DNA of 64,000 nucleotides, from positions 361,094 through 425,093 of the forward strand of contig NW_006768791.1 of NCBI RefSeq assembly GCF_000204055.1, read 5' to 3'. Positions 35,161 through 47,953 of the stretch are shown piece after piece. Below the pieces are notes generated by a model. It was not told the origin of the DNA. It saw only the letters and a program-made list of their open reading frames with translations, and ran no database searches. A program made the translations under genes and the position numbers. The number at the start of each line of letters is the position of its first letter. The stretch's first letter is position 1. This DNA comes from Melampsora larici-populina 98AG31 (Eukaryota > Basidiomycota > Pucciniomycetes > Pucciniales > Melampsoraceae).

Positions 35161-35782
35161 ATTGGATATCAAGAGTAATCGGTATTGGTTTGCCAAAATC
35201 TTACTGTTGAACTAAACTTAACAAATCCACTCTCAATGGGATTTTTATTTTATAATCTTTATATCTGTGGTACGAGATCATGAGCAAAGACGGGCTTTTC
35301 AGTCATCTTGTATGACGATTTGCCACTGGAACATGCTCAAAGGAAGTTTGGAATCGGATCAATAAGCAAATAAATTTGGACTGACATGATATTTCATGAA
35401 CTTGAGCTGAGAATTGTATGTGATATGTCCATGAATGTATGTCACAGAAGTGTCAGGGATGATTAGGTTTAAATGAGTTTCAGATCGGAGAAGAGTTTTT
35501 GAAACTTCCGATTTCTTTGTTTCTTTCTTTGTTCAGCTTAAACAATCAACATTTCATCTCAACACCTAATTTCAGTTCAACAGCGCCGCCTACGCTGGGA
35601 AGTAGTCAATCAAACTACTCCGGAAAACGGCAACTTAAACCCATTAAAGATATCAAATCATTCTCATCAAATCCATCAAATCAAATCAAATTCATTCAAC
35701 TTATTAATCTTGGATCATCTTTTATCAATCGAGAGATAAACCTTTTGAACGTTTGTGATGCTTTCAGAACTTAAACAAGAAC
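35161..35782. other. intergenic, promoter of the acetyltransferase gene
   Basis: Contains an open frame at 35499-35774 without an ATG. It could be leader sequence of the downstream gene. No motif identified. Confidence 0.35.
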
Positions 35783-37345
35783 ATGATCAAAACCCAATTC
35801 AGAGTGATTATCTCCATTTCTTATCTCCATTTCTCTGAATCATCAATTTTGGATTCGATCACTAACATTAATCGGCTGCCTTTCTTTTCTCAATTCGAAT
35901 CAGTCTCTTATCCAGATCCACCACCAACAACACCATTTTCACATTTAATACCCAATCAAACCATAGCAGTACTCTCTGAATTTCAATTAGTCTCTGGTCT
36001 CATCTTAAAAGAGGTGCCAGTAGCATACCAAACCTGGGGAAAATTAAATGAAACTAAATCAAATTGTATGATCATCTGTCATGCCTTAACAGGTTCAGCT
36101 GATGTAGAAGATTGGTGGGGACCTTTGATGGGTGCAGGTCTTGCGTTTGATCCGACTCGATACTTTATCTTTTGTGCCAACGTCTTGGGTTCACCTTATG
36201 GAACCGCTTCACCTGTGACCATCAATCCTCTGAGCGGGATGCGTTGGGGTCCTGAATTTCCTTCGACTTCTCCACGTGATGATGTTCGACTTCAGAAATT
36301 GATTTTAGATCATTTAGGTGTTCAATCGATTGCAGTCGTCATCGGTGGTAGTATGGGAGGAATGCAATGTCTCGAATGGCCTCTGATGACACCTAAAGGT
36401 TATGTTCGTAACATAGTCCCGATAGCTACCTGTGCTCGTCATTCGGCTTGGGGTATCAGTTGGGGAGAAGCTCAAAGACAATCGATTTATTCCGATCCGA
36501 AATATCAAGATGGTTATTATGATCAAAAGGATGGTCCGGTCACCGGTTTAGCGGCTGCTAGGATGGCTGCCTTACTGACTTATAGATCTAGAGATAGTTT
36601 TGAAACTAGATTCGGTCGACGTCAAATGAATTCGAGTCCAACTTTAACCAATCAAGATGATGATGATCAAATCAAATTAGCTACCCTTAAAGCAGTTGCA
36701 GCTCATAATGATGGACATCGATCCCCATCACAAACCGAACTTGATAAACCAACTCAAACACTCAACCAAAAGGTTCTCAATCAAAGCTCTTGTACATTTT
36801 CAGCTCAATCTTATTTAAGATACCAAGGAACCAAATTCGTCAATCGATTTGATGCTAATTGTTATATTCATTTAACTAGAAAGATGGATAGCCATGATGT
36901 CGATTTCGGTCGAGAAAACTTAATTGAACAGACCGGTGGATTAGAACAAATACCTGAAGGAACTTTGGTGGTCGCGATCGATTCGGATGGATTGTTTATG
37001 TTAAGTGAACAACGTGAGATGGTCAAAGCTATGCCTAATGCTAGATTAGTAGTTGTTGAAAGTCAAGATGGTCATGATGGATTCTTACTTGGTTAGTCTT
37101 TTCTTTCTGTACCCAACACAGAACCGAATCTCGGAATTAATCTTCTCTCTGTGTGTGTGGGTTTTTTTCTTCTTCTTCTTGATTCAGAATTTGAACAAAT
37201 CAATCGTCATGTACTTTCACATTTACATGAAAGATTAAGTGAAATTTATGAACAAGAACTTCATGAAGATCAATTAAATCAATCTAATCAAGTGAAAAAA
37301 GAAAGTTTGTTTGGTGAAATTGAAGAACCTATTACAGATTGGTAA
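35783..37345 (+). CDS. MET2: homoserine O-acetyltransferase
   Basis: Transfers acetyl from acetyl-CoA to homoserine, the entry step of fungal methionine synthesis. Exons 35783-37091 and 37188-37345 join in phase (488 residues). It is an alpha/beta hydrolase with family blocks YQTWGKLNE, CHALTGSADVEDWWGPL, NVLGSPYGTASP, FPSTSPRDDVRLQ and GISWGEAQRQSIYSDP. The nucleophile Ser is in GGSMGGMQ (residue 190). The likely catalytic Asp is 402 (DSDGLF) and the His is 431 (QDGHDGFL). An insert of ~60 polar residues (about 285-345) precedes SYLRYQGTKFVNRFDANCY. The length matches fungal MET2. The start ATG was taken as the first in frame; an upstream exon cannot be ruled out. Confidence 0.93.
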
Positions 37346-38786
37346 AACATCAAAATCAAAAAAATCAAAATCGATATATATGTATATGTTTTTTAACCCA
37401 AAGTTGATGGTTTTTTTTCACATTTTTATAAAGAACATAAGTATTACGTAAAGTGAAGCACAAGTGTTTTTGGTTTTTTTTTGGGGGGGTCGTTTCGAAG
37501 GTTTTTTTTTTCAAAAAAGGAAATGAATGTCTTTAAAAGTTTTAACTGCTCTTTGAAATCAGAAGCTTGATTTTTTCCTCATGATTATAAGACGAACAAC
37601 ACTGTCCTTCTACATATGATGTCCACCTTGAAGACTTACAAATCGCACTTGGTACATGAGATAATTCTTGAAAGTGTTAAGCAAATCAATCTGGTGTTTT
37701 GTTTAATCTGTTTATGATAAATAAGAACTGATCTTGAACAGTGTATGTATGTGAATTGATGTTTATTCAAAACCTCACACACACATGCACACACACATCA
37801 AACTTGTGACAATGTGAAACATTTGTGCAGGAGATCATCTTAGGGAAGAGATCTTCTGGGTTTACTGTTACATATTGAATCAAATCAATTGAAACAAAAA
37901 TGAAAATCTACTTGGATATCCTTTGATGAACTGTATTGGGGGTTTCACACGATCTCAAGAAGCCCTGGTACCTACTACATCAAGGAAGATGAATGAATTA
38001 AGATGAGAAGATTCAAACTTTTTTGGGGAACTCTTACAATTAGGTGCCTCAAAAGATCAATGCTCAGAGATTGGAAAATAAGAATGTGAAGTTTGAACTC
38101 ACTTTTAGGGGTTCATACTTGGACCTCATGAGTTGAAGTGATTGGGTATGTAGAGTGTTGTACAATACATAATAAATTAAATTTGTTTAAAAATGGATTC
38201 ATTGAATTCCAAGAGCCTCTTAATTAGATTCAGTATCACATGCAAGGTGGAGAATTTGAATCCCCACTTTTGAATTTAGGCTGTGTAAGTCCCACCATGC
38301 ATTCTTCTGGTTGTATACATAGCTCTGATGTGAAAGTTAAACGTTTGAAAAGGATCTGGGAATGGAATCTGATGGTGAAAAAAACCTTGGTTAGTTTTTT
38401 TCTTCTTCAAAGGGATTTAGAGATCTGGTTTGCTTGAAAGACCTTTTTAACTCAAACATAACTCGTATGGTGTGAGACAAGAATGAAACTAGAAGGTTTT
38501 CTTTTTCATTTGTTGAGAATTCTGAATTGAATGTGTGTTTGGGGTGGAAGTTGGTCCCATTGGTGGGTTTCTATGTGAGAGATGTCTGAGCATTAAAGGA
38601 ACCATATATGTATAGGATGAACTTGAGTTTCTTTGGATTTGTGTTTCAGGAATATCAAACCTGTTTCAAAGGACCCGTGAGAGATTCTGAGTTTTTGTAC
38701 TATGCGTGTGAAAAGAAGAAGGATTCTTTGTTTTAAGAACTGAATGAATGAATGATTCTTCTGGGAATCTTATTGTACAATCTATA
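37346..38786. other. intergenic, no gene seen
   Basis: Starts with the T-rich 3' flank of MET2. It contains a short CA-rich repeat near 37779-37797. No supported gene. Confidence 0.45.
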
Positions 38787-39459
38787 CACCACGGGGCAAT
38801 TGTTGAGCCAAAAGCTGAGCTCAAAAGTGGTCGTGTCCAAAAACCGGTCAAACGCTGGCCAAAATCTCAGGTTTTGGTCAGATCTTGACGGTCGGATGAG
38901 ACCGGCTGTTTTCTGGCCAAAACCTCAGTTTTTGGCCAGAAAAAAGCTGGTCTTTAGCTGATCGATCTGGCGGTATATTGATGAGCATTATGCCCGTCAA
39001 AAGCTGGACAAACGGCCGTCTGATACGACGGTCAGATTTGATGCTGTGAAACAAAAAACCCGTTTTTGTGATCTTGTCGATAGAAGGTGTTCTAGCCACA
39101 GTTTTTGTGATTAGACAACGGGAAAGCTCCCAGAATCGAATTCATGGTCTGGGAGGCCCTCAACCCTTGATCAGCACAACACCCCCATCCACAAGAGTCG
39201 AGGAGGTAAGCACTGGGTGGAGGCATGAGAAGGTGAAGAGAGATGAGCTCGATCTCTCTTCACATGATCAGCGGCCGCTTCCGATGATCGAAGCCCGTCT
39301 ACAGGCCGCCGTTTGCCCAGATGCCGGCCGCCAGCAAAGCCCAGCCAAAAGACCGCCGTTCCACTGGCCAGATTTTGGCGGCCGGCCACCACCAAGGAAA
39401 TCTGGGCTTTTGGCGGTCTTTTCTGACCGTCAAACGGCGAGCACAATTGCCCTGTGGTG
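38787..39459. mobile_element. TA-flanked GC-rich MITE 1 (673 bp)
   Basis: The ends CACCACGGGGCAATTGT and the reversed CACCACAGGGCAATTGT are inverted repeats. TA flanks both sides (38785-38786, 39460-39461), as in Tc1/mariner-type insertions. The interior is GC-rich, with many CTGGCCAAAA/TTTTGGCCAG-like words in both orientations. There is no transposase ORF. Confidence 0.75.
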
Positions 39460-39461
39460 TA

Positions 39462-40055
39462 CACCACGGGGTAATTTGTACCATCGGATGGCGGTCATGG
39501 AATACCATCTGAAGGCGAGAAATGCTTGGTAGTGGAGAACCGCTGCCAGATGGTCAGTGGCGCGGCGAGAAAAAGGCGAGATTGCCAGACCTCCGTTAGA
39601 TGGGCCAGATGGCGGCCTAAAGACCGTCTCCGAGTAAAGTTTGTACACCGCCGATCATGAGGGAGCCGATCAGCAAACCTGATTGTTCCTTCCCTCAGCC
39701 ATGCCATCCACCCCATGTGGGTTGAGGGATTCAGATAGAACAACATGGCAAGGAGCTCCTAGACCAAAGAATGGATTCTAGGAGCTCTCGTGTTGTCAAA
39801 ATAAAAAAGGGGTGGCTAGAACCACGGCAATGGAGGCAAATGTGATTAAGGAACTTTAATTGCACAGCCTCCGGTTTCACGTTCCTTGAAGACACTCCCT
39901 CTTACCGTCTTCTGCTCGCCAAAAAGCTGGTCGATCTCTTGCCAGACCAACCAGCCGGCTTACCAGCTGATTTCTGGTCGAAATCCCAGCGTTCGGCCAG
40001 ATCTCGACACGACCTCTTTCTCGCTCGTATTCCGACAAAAAGTTACCCCCTGGTG
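39462..40055. mobile_element. TA-flanked GC-rich MITE 2 (594 bp), abutting MITE 1
   Basis: The ends CACCACGGGGTAA and the reversed CACCAGGGGGTAA are inverted repeats. TA lies before (39460-39461, shared with MITE 1) and after (40056-40057). It contains an internal hairpin around 39751-39790 (AGGAGCTCCTAG against CTAGGAGCTCTCG). It belongs to the same family as MITE 1 by its ends. Confidence 0.7.
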
Positions 40056-40912
40056 TAGTTATGAATCTGATGTGAATTGAATTGATCTGTATGTATGAGT
40101 TGATCAGCTGATGTTTTATGATTGAATGGGTGGGAAATGTCTCACTATGATCATCTAAGAGGAAACCTTTCAATGAAGATTTTCTTGAAAGTTCCTTTTG
40201 TTTTTGGCTAGTGAGATTCCTTTGAATAGTTCAGTTTAATTTCAGATGTGGACATAATAGAATCCACCATGTAATTTGGGAATGTCTAGATATATTGAAT
40301 TGGTTTTAGACTGTTGAACCAAGAGATCTATAATTTCTATGCAATTCAGAATAATGGTGTTGAGATACCATGGCCCATACCATTTAAATATGAATCCAAG
40401 ATATATGAAGTTTGGATTCAAGTGGGTTTGTGTATGTAATTTATGTGAATAACAAAGGACTGGATACATAGATTCATAGTTTTCTTTGTTTTTCTTTAAG
40501 AAGATATAAGTAAGTTCTATCGAGCTGAGTCTGTAGTCTTGAGAGTGAGAGGTGGGGAAGAGTTTGAGATGATGTATTTTGTTAATTAAAATCATGTGAA
40601 TTTGTGTTGATATGAATGAGTTGATGAGCTGATGAGTGAGCTGATGATAAGAAAGGTAAAATGGAAGATTGTTGATGACTTGAACTTGAGTCAATAGTGT
40701 ATTAGCACTATCTATAAAATGGGTCTCTCTCCTTCTCCTTCTCTCTGTGTCTCTGTCTGTCTGTCTGTTCATCCCTTGACTCATTATGAAACTGAGCACT
40801 AGTTTTAAATTTTGATTATATTTTACCATTTTCTGATCATCCACTTCTGATTTTAATCATTCTTCTCAACTTGTTTCATTTGTTCATCTTTTCTTAATTA
40901 CCTAATTCACAA
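40056..40912. other. promoter region of the polyQ gene, no other gene seen
   Basis: AT-rich, with a CTCTCTGTGTCTCTGTCTGTCTG stretch near 40740 that may form the core promoter pyrimidine tract. The 200-codon minus-strand frame here shows no domain and reads as noise. Confidence 0.4.
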
Positions 40913-43900
40913 ATGAATCAAACCAATCAAACTAACTCTACAAATCCAATAATCTCAAACCCAGATTCAAGTACCATCATCATCAGTTCAACTTCTGATA
41001 CTTTGCTATCATCTTATGCAGTTTATCGTGGTTCCAAGAAAAATAAGAAACCATTAAACGAAAAACAAGCTGAGATCTTAGTAGAATTGATTTCTAAGAT
41101 CGAACATCAATGTGAGATTGATGCTGATTGGCAAGCTGAACGGATTTGGTTATTAGGAAATCCAGATGATCCGAATGAACATGGAATTGCGTATGCGTGA
41201 GTTGAAATGTATCAAGATTCAGACTCTACTAGACTACTAGTCTCATTCAATTCAATTGATTTCAAGTTTTTTAAAATTTTCAAAGTTTTCTTTAAAAAAC
41301 CATTTAACCAATTCATTCATTTCATTTCTTTCCTTTTCATCAGTCTTCTAATCCGAAACAAATCAGGTGATCTTAAACAGATTTGGAAATCTATCACCAA
41401 GGGTGTCAATCGTCGTCGATCAGCTGCTGTTCAAAGAGGTGAACCTAGTCCATGTAAGTTTTCAATCAATCAATCATCAAGACTCATACTAATCCTTCAA
41501 TCAACAGCTTTGATCAAAACTTCAATTCGAACTCATCAAGACTCTATGACTCGAGATGACTCAACTTCTAATTCAAATCAAATCAACTCACATCATCCAT
41601 CTTCAACTAAAGACGCGTCAATCTCACTTCCGGACCGTTCAACTTCTCCTACCGCTTTGCCTGCTCCATCCGCTCATTCATCTTCCTTAACACATTCACC
41701 AATCCAACATCGAGCATTAACTCTGAAACGTTCTCATTTCTCAAATCAATCCTTTTCACCATCGGATTTCGAAATCACTGGAACCTTTTTATTATGGTCT
41801 CCGTCGCCATCGAGATTAGGAAGAAAACCCATTAATAATAGTGATATCTTGGAATTACCTCCTATCATCTCTGATCGATTCATCAATCTCTTCAAGGGTT
41901 TAAAATATCATGAAACGATCATCACTCAACTTAGACTCAAACGCATCACCATTCCTGATGGACTCATCAGAAGATGTCATCTTGCAAGACAAGCTCTTGA
42001 GAGACCTTGGTCTTATTTTCAAGAGCAATTCATAAACGCGGTGTGTGTGATTCCTATGCCTAAACTTGATCTTTTCTTACGCGTCTTTCGTTATTTGTTT
42101 CCTATTTTGGATCTTCTTGACTGATGAGATCGATTGGATATTTTAGCGATCGGAATATAATAAAGACAAACTCTTGAAGAGACCATTCCAAACACCGGCT
42201 ATGGTCATTCCATTCCATGACCTAGCTAGCGCCATACAAGAAAGAGATCAATACCAACAAGAGGCTTTAGTAAAGGCTCGTCTGTATTGTAATGATCCTT
42301 CACTCAAGGCTCGATTGTCAATGTTCACCGATGATCCTGAGTTTGACGCGGATAGTTGGGCTCAGGAGTCTTCTGAAAGAGATTCTCAATGGGCTCAATG
42401 TAAACAGATTGAACACACTCCCTTCATAAGGGCTATCTCACCTCCAGCCATCTCAAATCCAGATCCAACAGAGGAACCAAAGGATTCAGATCATCATCCG
42501 GCTTCTGATCTCGAACCTATCAACATCGCTCGATTACCTTCTACACCTACTCACTCTATCGAGAACCCAAGCAACCTGACCTCGCCTGTTGCCATTCCAC
42601 CTGCTGAAGATGAAGATGAACGTCCTGTTAGCTCGGTTGGTCAATCTGCTAAAGCTCTAGAAAGTTCAAATCGAATCACAAAACCTTTGACCAATGACCA
42701 GATACCTGCTGGCGTCACGTCATCCGACCCCCCGTTATCTGTTTCGACTTCGCGTCTGTCCAACGTATTCAATGAACCCAACCGACCCCCTCCCTCTGCG
42801 CACCTGCCCAATCTTGAATCTTCCCTTCAATCAAGCGGATCTCTAAAGCGACGCGCATCTTCCGTGCCATTAAGCACCAACGTCCCCATGATCCCATGGA
42901 ACACGGCTTCCCATCTGCCTTCAAGTGTACAACTACCCTGCATGGCCTCCCTATCATTAACTTCGCCGGACCCGGTTTCCAAAGCACCACTTCCTGATAC
43001 CGCCACAAAGTCGCCAGCTGGGTCAGTTTCATTGATCGAGTCACGTGATCCCACCTGTGATGGACGGAGCAAGGAAAACTCGATAGACCTTACCAGTCCT
43101 GATCTAAACCGAGGCGGCCGATCACTTGTGGTTTCTGGTATCAGATCAGACCCAGCTCAAGACAATAGCTTTAGGCAAAGTCCGTTTACCCTACATGCAT
43201 ACAATGACGGACCTTTTGCTGGACCAAGATCCGACGATCAATCTACCAACCCATCATTAGCTCAGGTTTCAGACCCTAGATCAGATTCAAGCTCCAAAAA
43301 ACCCGACTTACAACGCGCTTTATTCTTGTTAGATGGTTCCGATACTTCTTCATCAGCACTCAATCCAACTAACGACTCTGTAAGTTCAACCGTCTCCCAG
43401 GCATCTGGTCATGGTCAGGATCGTAGCCATGCTGCTGCTTCATCGTTCCAATCCACTTCATCCGTCCATCAATCCTATCAACCTCTGGTAAGTCAAAGTC
43501 GTCAGCAATCTCAAATGCCTAGCTCTTCATATGCTCTTCAGCTCAACTCCTCATCTCCCGTGACATCTTTGCAATCTTCTCACCTTACACCTTTATTGCT
43601 ACAGCCTGGCCAATCCCATCCATTCCCTAGGGTGAACGTACCGGATACACAACCGCTCAGAAGGCGTTCTGACATCAACAACGATGCTGTATTACAAACC
43701 CGACAGCAATATGCACATTACCAGCATGCCTTGTCCAACATGGCTCAACCTTCTGGGTCACATCTCAGTCCGACTCTTCAATCAAAACAGTCCTCACCTC
43801 AGATGCTTCCACCACCTTCTCCAAACCCTTTGTCTAATCTATGGACTTTGAATCAACCTTCTTCGATTCGACGACCTAACAAGCCAAATGAAGCCACTAT

Positions 43901-44759
43901 GACTGTTGAACAACTCTTGGAATATGTGAGTGGGTTTTGTATAAGTTTTGAAGGTCAAGTGGATAGACCGTTTCTTTCGTTTGAAACGGTTGAACAACTC
44001 TTTATTCTCGAGCGGCTTTATAGTATAGATCAAGCCAACCTTTTGAAAAATTATCAAAACCTTTTGAATCAACATCCAAATGTATTTGAACAAATCAAAC
44101 GAGATTATCAAGATAGAAGAATCTATCTTATGAAAGAATTTGATTGTCTTTTGGAGAATTTGAACAGAGGAACGTTGATGAGACCGAATGTGACACCACA
44201 AGAAAGAGAACAGCAATTAGTTCATTTTCGATTGGTCCGGCAACGTAAGGCACAGCAAATGCAACAACGGCAACAGCAACCACCACAGCAAATACAACCA
44301 CAGCAAATGCATCCACAGCAAATGCATCCACAGCAAATGCAAATGCAGCGCGAATGGGAACGGGCACAAATGCAACGACAACAACAACAGCGGCGGCTTC
44401 AGCAGCAACAACAATATCAGCAGCAACAACAACAACATCAGCAGCAGCAGCAACAACCACAACCGCAACTGCAACACCATCAACATCCACATCCACATCC
44501 ACATCCACATCCACATCCACATCAACATCAACATCAACATCAACCTCAGCAGCAGCAACAATTTCAACAATTTCAACAACATCCACCATTACAATTCTCA
44601 CCGTCTGCTCAAAGCGGCGCTCATCTACTTTCACCTAACCCACATCAACAAGTTCATCGAGCTGGACCAAACAGTATTCAAGCACCATTTCACTCACCAC
44701 CTATTCTACCTGCTCAACAACCGCAATTTCAGCAACAACAGCAACAGCAACAGCAGCAG

Positions 44760-44800
<41 letters not shown>

Positions 44801-46002
44801 GCAACGGAGATCAATTCCATCACCTGGTCCTAGTTCGTTTGGACCTGTTCAACTACCACCACGTCCACAACCACCAGGATCAATTCCTTCACCTGGTCCT
44901 AGTACGTTTGTACATCTTCAACCTCATCCTCCTAAATTCCATCAGCATCCTCAAGCACCACCATTACCACCACCACAAGTTCATTCGCCTACGATCACAT
45001 TTGGAAAACCTTCTTCAAGAATGACTTTTCCGATTCCTACTGCGGTGAATTCTTATTTGTCTTCTACTGTGACGGCTCATCCGTATGCAGTGAAGATGAT
45101 CGAACCACCTGGTTCGTCTTTGGTACCTAATTGTGAGTGAATCGAATTGGATTTTCATTGGTTTGGTTTTACTGAAGTGATGTATATGCGCATTTTGATT
45201 TAGTAGTCTATAGTGCTGAACCAAGACCGAGGACTTATTCGAATGTGAATGTGAATGTGAATCGATCTAGAATGAGTTATGGTACTGAAGAAGAGATTAG
45301 AAGACAGGTTTTGGGATCGGGATCGGTTGGGTTGATGAAGTCGAATGGGTTGGGGTCTTTGGATTTATCGGATCGGGATCGGGATAGGGATAGGGATCAT
45401 GGAGAATTGGGTGGTTCGAGAATGTCAATGTCCTCTGATCAGACTACTGGGGTTATAGGTTAGTGTTTAGTTCTCTCTCTCTTTGGTACTACCTAAATCG
45501 GTTGTGAATTCTATTTTTTGAATTGGATGGAAAATGAGAGATTGGTTTTGGGATTTAAAGTGGATCTTTGGATGGATTGATTGATTGATTGATTTTGATT
45601 GTATTTTTTTCAGTGGGTGGGATTGGACAAAACGAAAATGGAAAAAGGAAGAGAGTAGTGATTGAAATAGATCAAGACGAAGAAGAATCAGAAGGAATAG
45701 AAAGTGAACGAAGACAGAAGATTGCCAAGGTTTATGAAATTTCAAATCAAGAAGAAGGAGATGATGACGAGATTGAGATTGTAAAAGGCAAAGAAAAAGG
45801 AAAAGAAAAAGAAGAGAACTTGATGAGAAAGGAAGTAGATGGGGACCAAGAAGAAGAAGAAGTTGGAATTGAAGTTGTCAGAGGTTTAGAGATTCAAGAA
45901 AAGCAGCAAAAGAATGAAAAGTTTATAAATGATTTGAAAGGATTGAGAGATGAACATCTTAGGATGATTAGGTTTCTTGATTCATTAGGATTGAATGAAT
46001 GA
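40913..46002 (+). CDS. large polyglutamine protein, unknown function
   Basis: Six exons, 40913-41196, 41344-41453, 41508-42040, 42147-45132, 45204-45458 and 45614-46002, join in phase into 1518 residues. The N-terminus is ordered (KPLNEKQAEILVELISKIEH, then DLKQIWKSITKGVNRRRSAA). A second ordered block spans exons 3-4 (KYHETIITQLRLKRITIPDG, HDLASAIQERDQYQQEALVK). A long Ser/Pro/Gln region follows, with an ordered island near 43890-44170 (TMTVEQLLEYVSGFC). Then come Gln-rich stretches, a Pro-His repeat and a 25-Gln run. The C-terminus is basic then very acidic (KRKRVVIEIDQDEEE) and ends in a coiled coil. The pattern suggests a nuclear transcription or chromatin co-regulator; that is inference, and no family was recognised. 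Confidence 0.8.
44484..44540 (+). repeat. in-frame Pro-His hexamer repeat
   Basis: CATCCA units repeated in tandem, turning into CATCAA (His-Gln), within the polyQ protein coding sequence. Confidence 0.85.
44730..44804 (+). repeat. polyglutamine tract (25 CAG/CAA codons)
   Basis: Mixed CAG and CAA codons encode an uninterrupted Gln run in exon 4 of the 1518-residue protein. It is likely length-variable between strains. Confidence 0.9.
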
Positions 46003-46726
46003 GGATTGAGATTAGATTTGAAAAAGGAAGGGTCTTTGTGAATTGGTTTCTTTTGGGTGTAGGTAATATTGAGATTAGGTTGGATTTGAGAAAGGAGAAA
46101 TAAATAGTGATGAGGTATTTCTGATTCAGGTTTTAATAGGGTATTTTTATTGGTTTATGAATTTTTCTTTTTTGTTATTGTTGTTTTTTTGTTATTGTTA
46201 TTGTTTTTTTGTTTGTGATTGTTTTTTTTTGGTGATTGTTGATCTCTTGTGATATCTTTTTTTTTCTGTTCTTTTTGTTTTATTTTTCATTTTCATTTTC
46301 TTTATATATTTAAAAAGTATAAAACTTAACAAAGAAGAAGAAGAAGAAGAAGAAGGACAAAAGTAAAATAATAAGATAAGATGATGAAGATTGATAAACA
46401 TATAATATATAATATCATGTTGAAAAAAAAACTAGATGAATGTTTTTTACATTGAAGTTGTTTGAAAACAAGAAAGAAGAGAAAAGAATTTGTTGTATTT
46501 TTTTTGTGTGAAGATACAAATTTTCTTAGCAAATGGTCTAGGAGGAGGAAGGGTGTATGTAGGACCCCGGTATGCTCCTATGAGGGGTACTGATGTAAAA
46601 AGATGACTTTTGAGCTCCCGCGTAATTTGGGATTATGCACTAGTGTCTTAGATTTTGCCGGTTTCTGCCCATTCCAGAGCTGCTTAAAGGTACGATACAG
46701 CCGATTGAAAGATTAACTGTCGAAAG
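46003..46726. other. 3' flank, simple repeats, transposon-like edge
   Basis: T-rich runs and a GAAGAA stretch near 46335-46353. From about 46561 the base composition changes (GGACCCCGGTATGCTCC), as if entering a repeat, up to the gap. Confidence 0.4.
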
Positions 46727-46826
46727 NNNNNNNNNNNNNNNNNNNNNNNNNNNNNNNNNNNNNNNNNNNNNNNNNNNNNNNNNNNNNNNNNNNNNNNNNN
46801 NNNNNNNNNNNNNNNNNNNNNNNNNN
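46727..46826. other. assembly gap (100 Ns)
   Basis: Exactly 100 Ns, the usual placeholder for a gap of unknown size. Linkage across it is by scaffold only. Confidence 0.99.
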
Positions 46827-47098
46827 CAACATTTGATAGTGTAACATCATGAAGAGAGATGTTAGAGATGTGAAATGAATGAAATCTTAGGTTGACAACC
46901 CATAAGTTTCAAACTTGAATTCTTCTAGTCCATTAAAATCTAAAACGATTATGTAGACATGTGCACAACTTCAAGACAATCTTCTCTGAATGCACTTCAG
47001 GAGAATATAAACCTACAATCTACTTTATCATTTAAAGAAAATCTAGGTATCCGATTTCGAATCGATTCTTGTGGTGATTTGAAGTTTTTTAAACGAAG

Positions 47099-47953
47099 AT
47101 GAAGAAAATCATCATTAATTTAGATTGGGATGAAACTATTACATCAAAAGATACCACTTCATTAATTTCGATTAGTTTAAATCCAAAAAATCAAGAAAGA
47201 TTTCATCAATATACAAATGAATATTTAAGATTACTTAAAGATTATGAAGAAAGATATAAAGATGAACGAAATGATTTGAATGAAGAAAAGAAGTTTTTAG
47301 AAGGATTTAAAGTGATTGAGGAACAAATAATGAGATCGATTGAAAAAGATGAATATTTTAAAAATAATTGTTTAGATCTTGTTAAAAGTTATGAACAAGT
47401 TGAATTTAATAAAGGTTGGGATGAATTCTTTTTATGGTTTGTTGATCAAACAACTCATCCAAAAAATCAAATCGAATTAGAAATCAATATCATCTCTTGT
47501 TCTTGGTCTTCAAACTTTATCAAACATTCATTAAATTATCATGATTATGATCCATTGAAATTTAAATCGATTAGATCCAATGAAATTAATCGAAAGGATG
47601 GAAAGTTTGAAGTAAGTGAAGATTGTAAAGTATCCAACTCTGGCATCAAAACTTCATTAGACAAATTAAACGAATTGAAAAATATCATATCTTTTGAAGA
47701 TCTAAACCGTACCAAGACAGTTTATGTTGGTGATAGTTTAAATGATTTAATGTGTTTGTTAGAATCTGATTTAGGTATAATCATTGGAAACAATTCAAAA
47801 TTGAAATCGACTTGTGATAAACTCAAAATTAATGTCATGGGATTCGATTGTTTTTGTAATTCATTGGATCAAATCAGAAATCAAAAACTGATGGTTAGAG
47901 TTGATGATTGGTTTGAAGTTTTAAAAGTTTTAAATAAATTCTTAGGAAATTGA
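47099..47953 (+). CDS. HAD-superfamily phosphatase (fungal Cto1-like)
   Basis: Intronless, 284 residues. The haloacid dehalogenase motifs are all present. Motif I is LDWDETIT (nucleophile Asp 9, acid/base Asp 11). Motif II is IISCSWSSNFI (Ser). Motif III Lys is in NSGIKTSLDKL. Motif IV is YVGDSLNDLMCLL (GDSLND at 211-216). The helical cap (about residues 40-110) is charged. The order and length match a fungal group of small HAD phosphatases of unclear substrate; the Cto1 likeness is from memory of the motif layout. A remnant of a related gene's 3' end lies at 56671-56835. Confidence 0.85.
   Translation: MKKIIINLDWDETITSKDTTSLISISLNPKNQERFHQYTNEYLRLLKDYEERYKDERNDLNEEKKFLEGFKVIEEQIMRSIEKDEYFKNNCLDLVKSYEQVEFNKGWDEFFLWFVDQTTHPKNQIELEINIISCSWSSNFIKHSLNYHDYDPLKFKSIRSNEINRKDGKFEVSEDCKVSNSGIKTSLDKLNELKNIISFEDLNRTKTVYVGDSLNDLMCLLESDLGIIIGNNSKLKSTCDKLKINVMGFDCFCNSLDQIRNQKLMVRVDDWFEVLKVLNKFLGN

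Noticed and set aside
39068..39746. Several 60-150 codon ORFs on both strands
   Set aside because: They arise from GC-rich inverted repeats of the MITEs, not from genes.
40242..40844. 200-codon minus-strand ORF upstream of the polyQ gene
   Set aside because: Composition is that of AT-rich non-coding DNA; no domain, and it overlaps the likely promoter.
44128..44634. Long minus-strand frames rich in Val-Asp or Leu/Met-Trp repeats
   Set aside because: They are antisense shadows of the polyQ and Pro-His repeats in the plus-strand gene.
46180..46360. Repeats with regular spacing that could suggest an array
   Set aside because: They are T-rich and GAA simple repeats, not CRISPR; the genome is eukaryotic.
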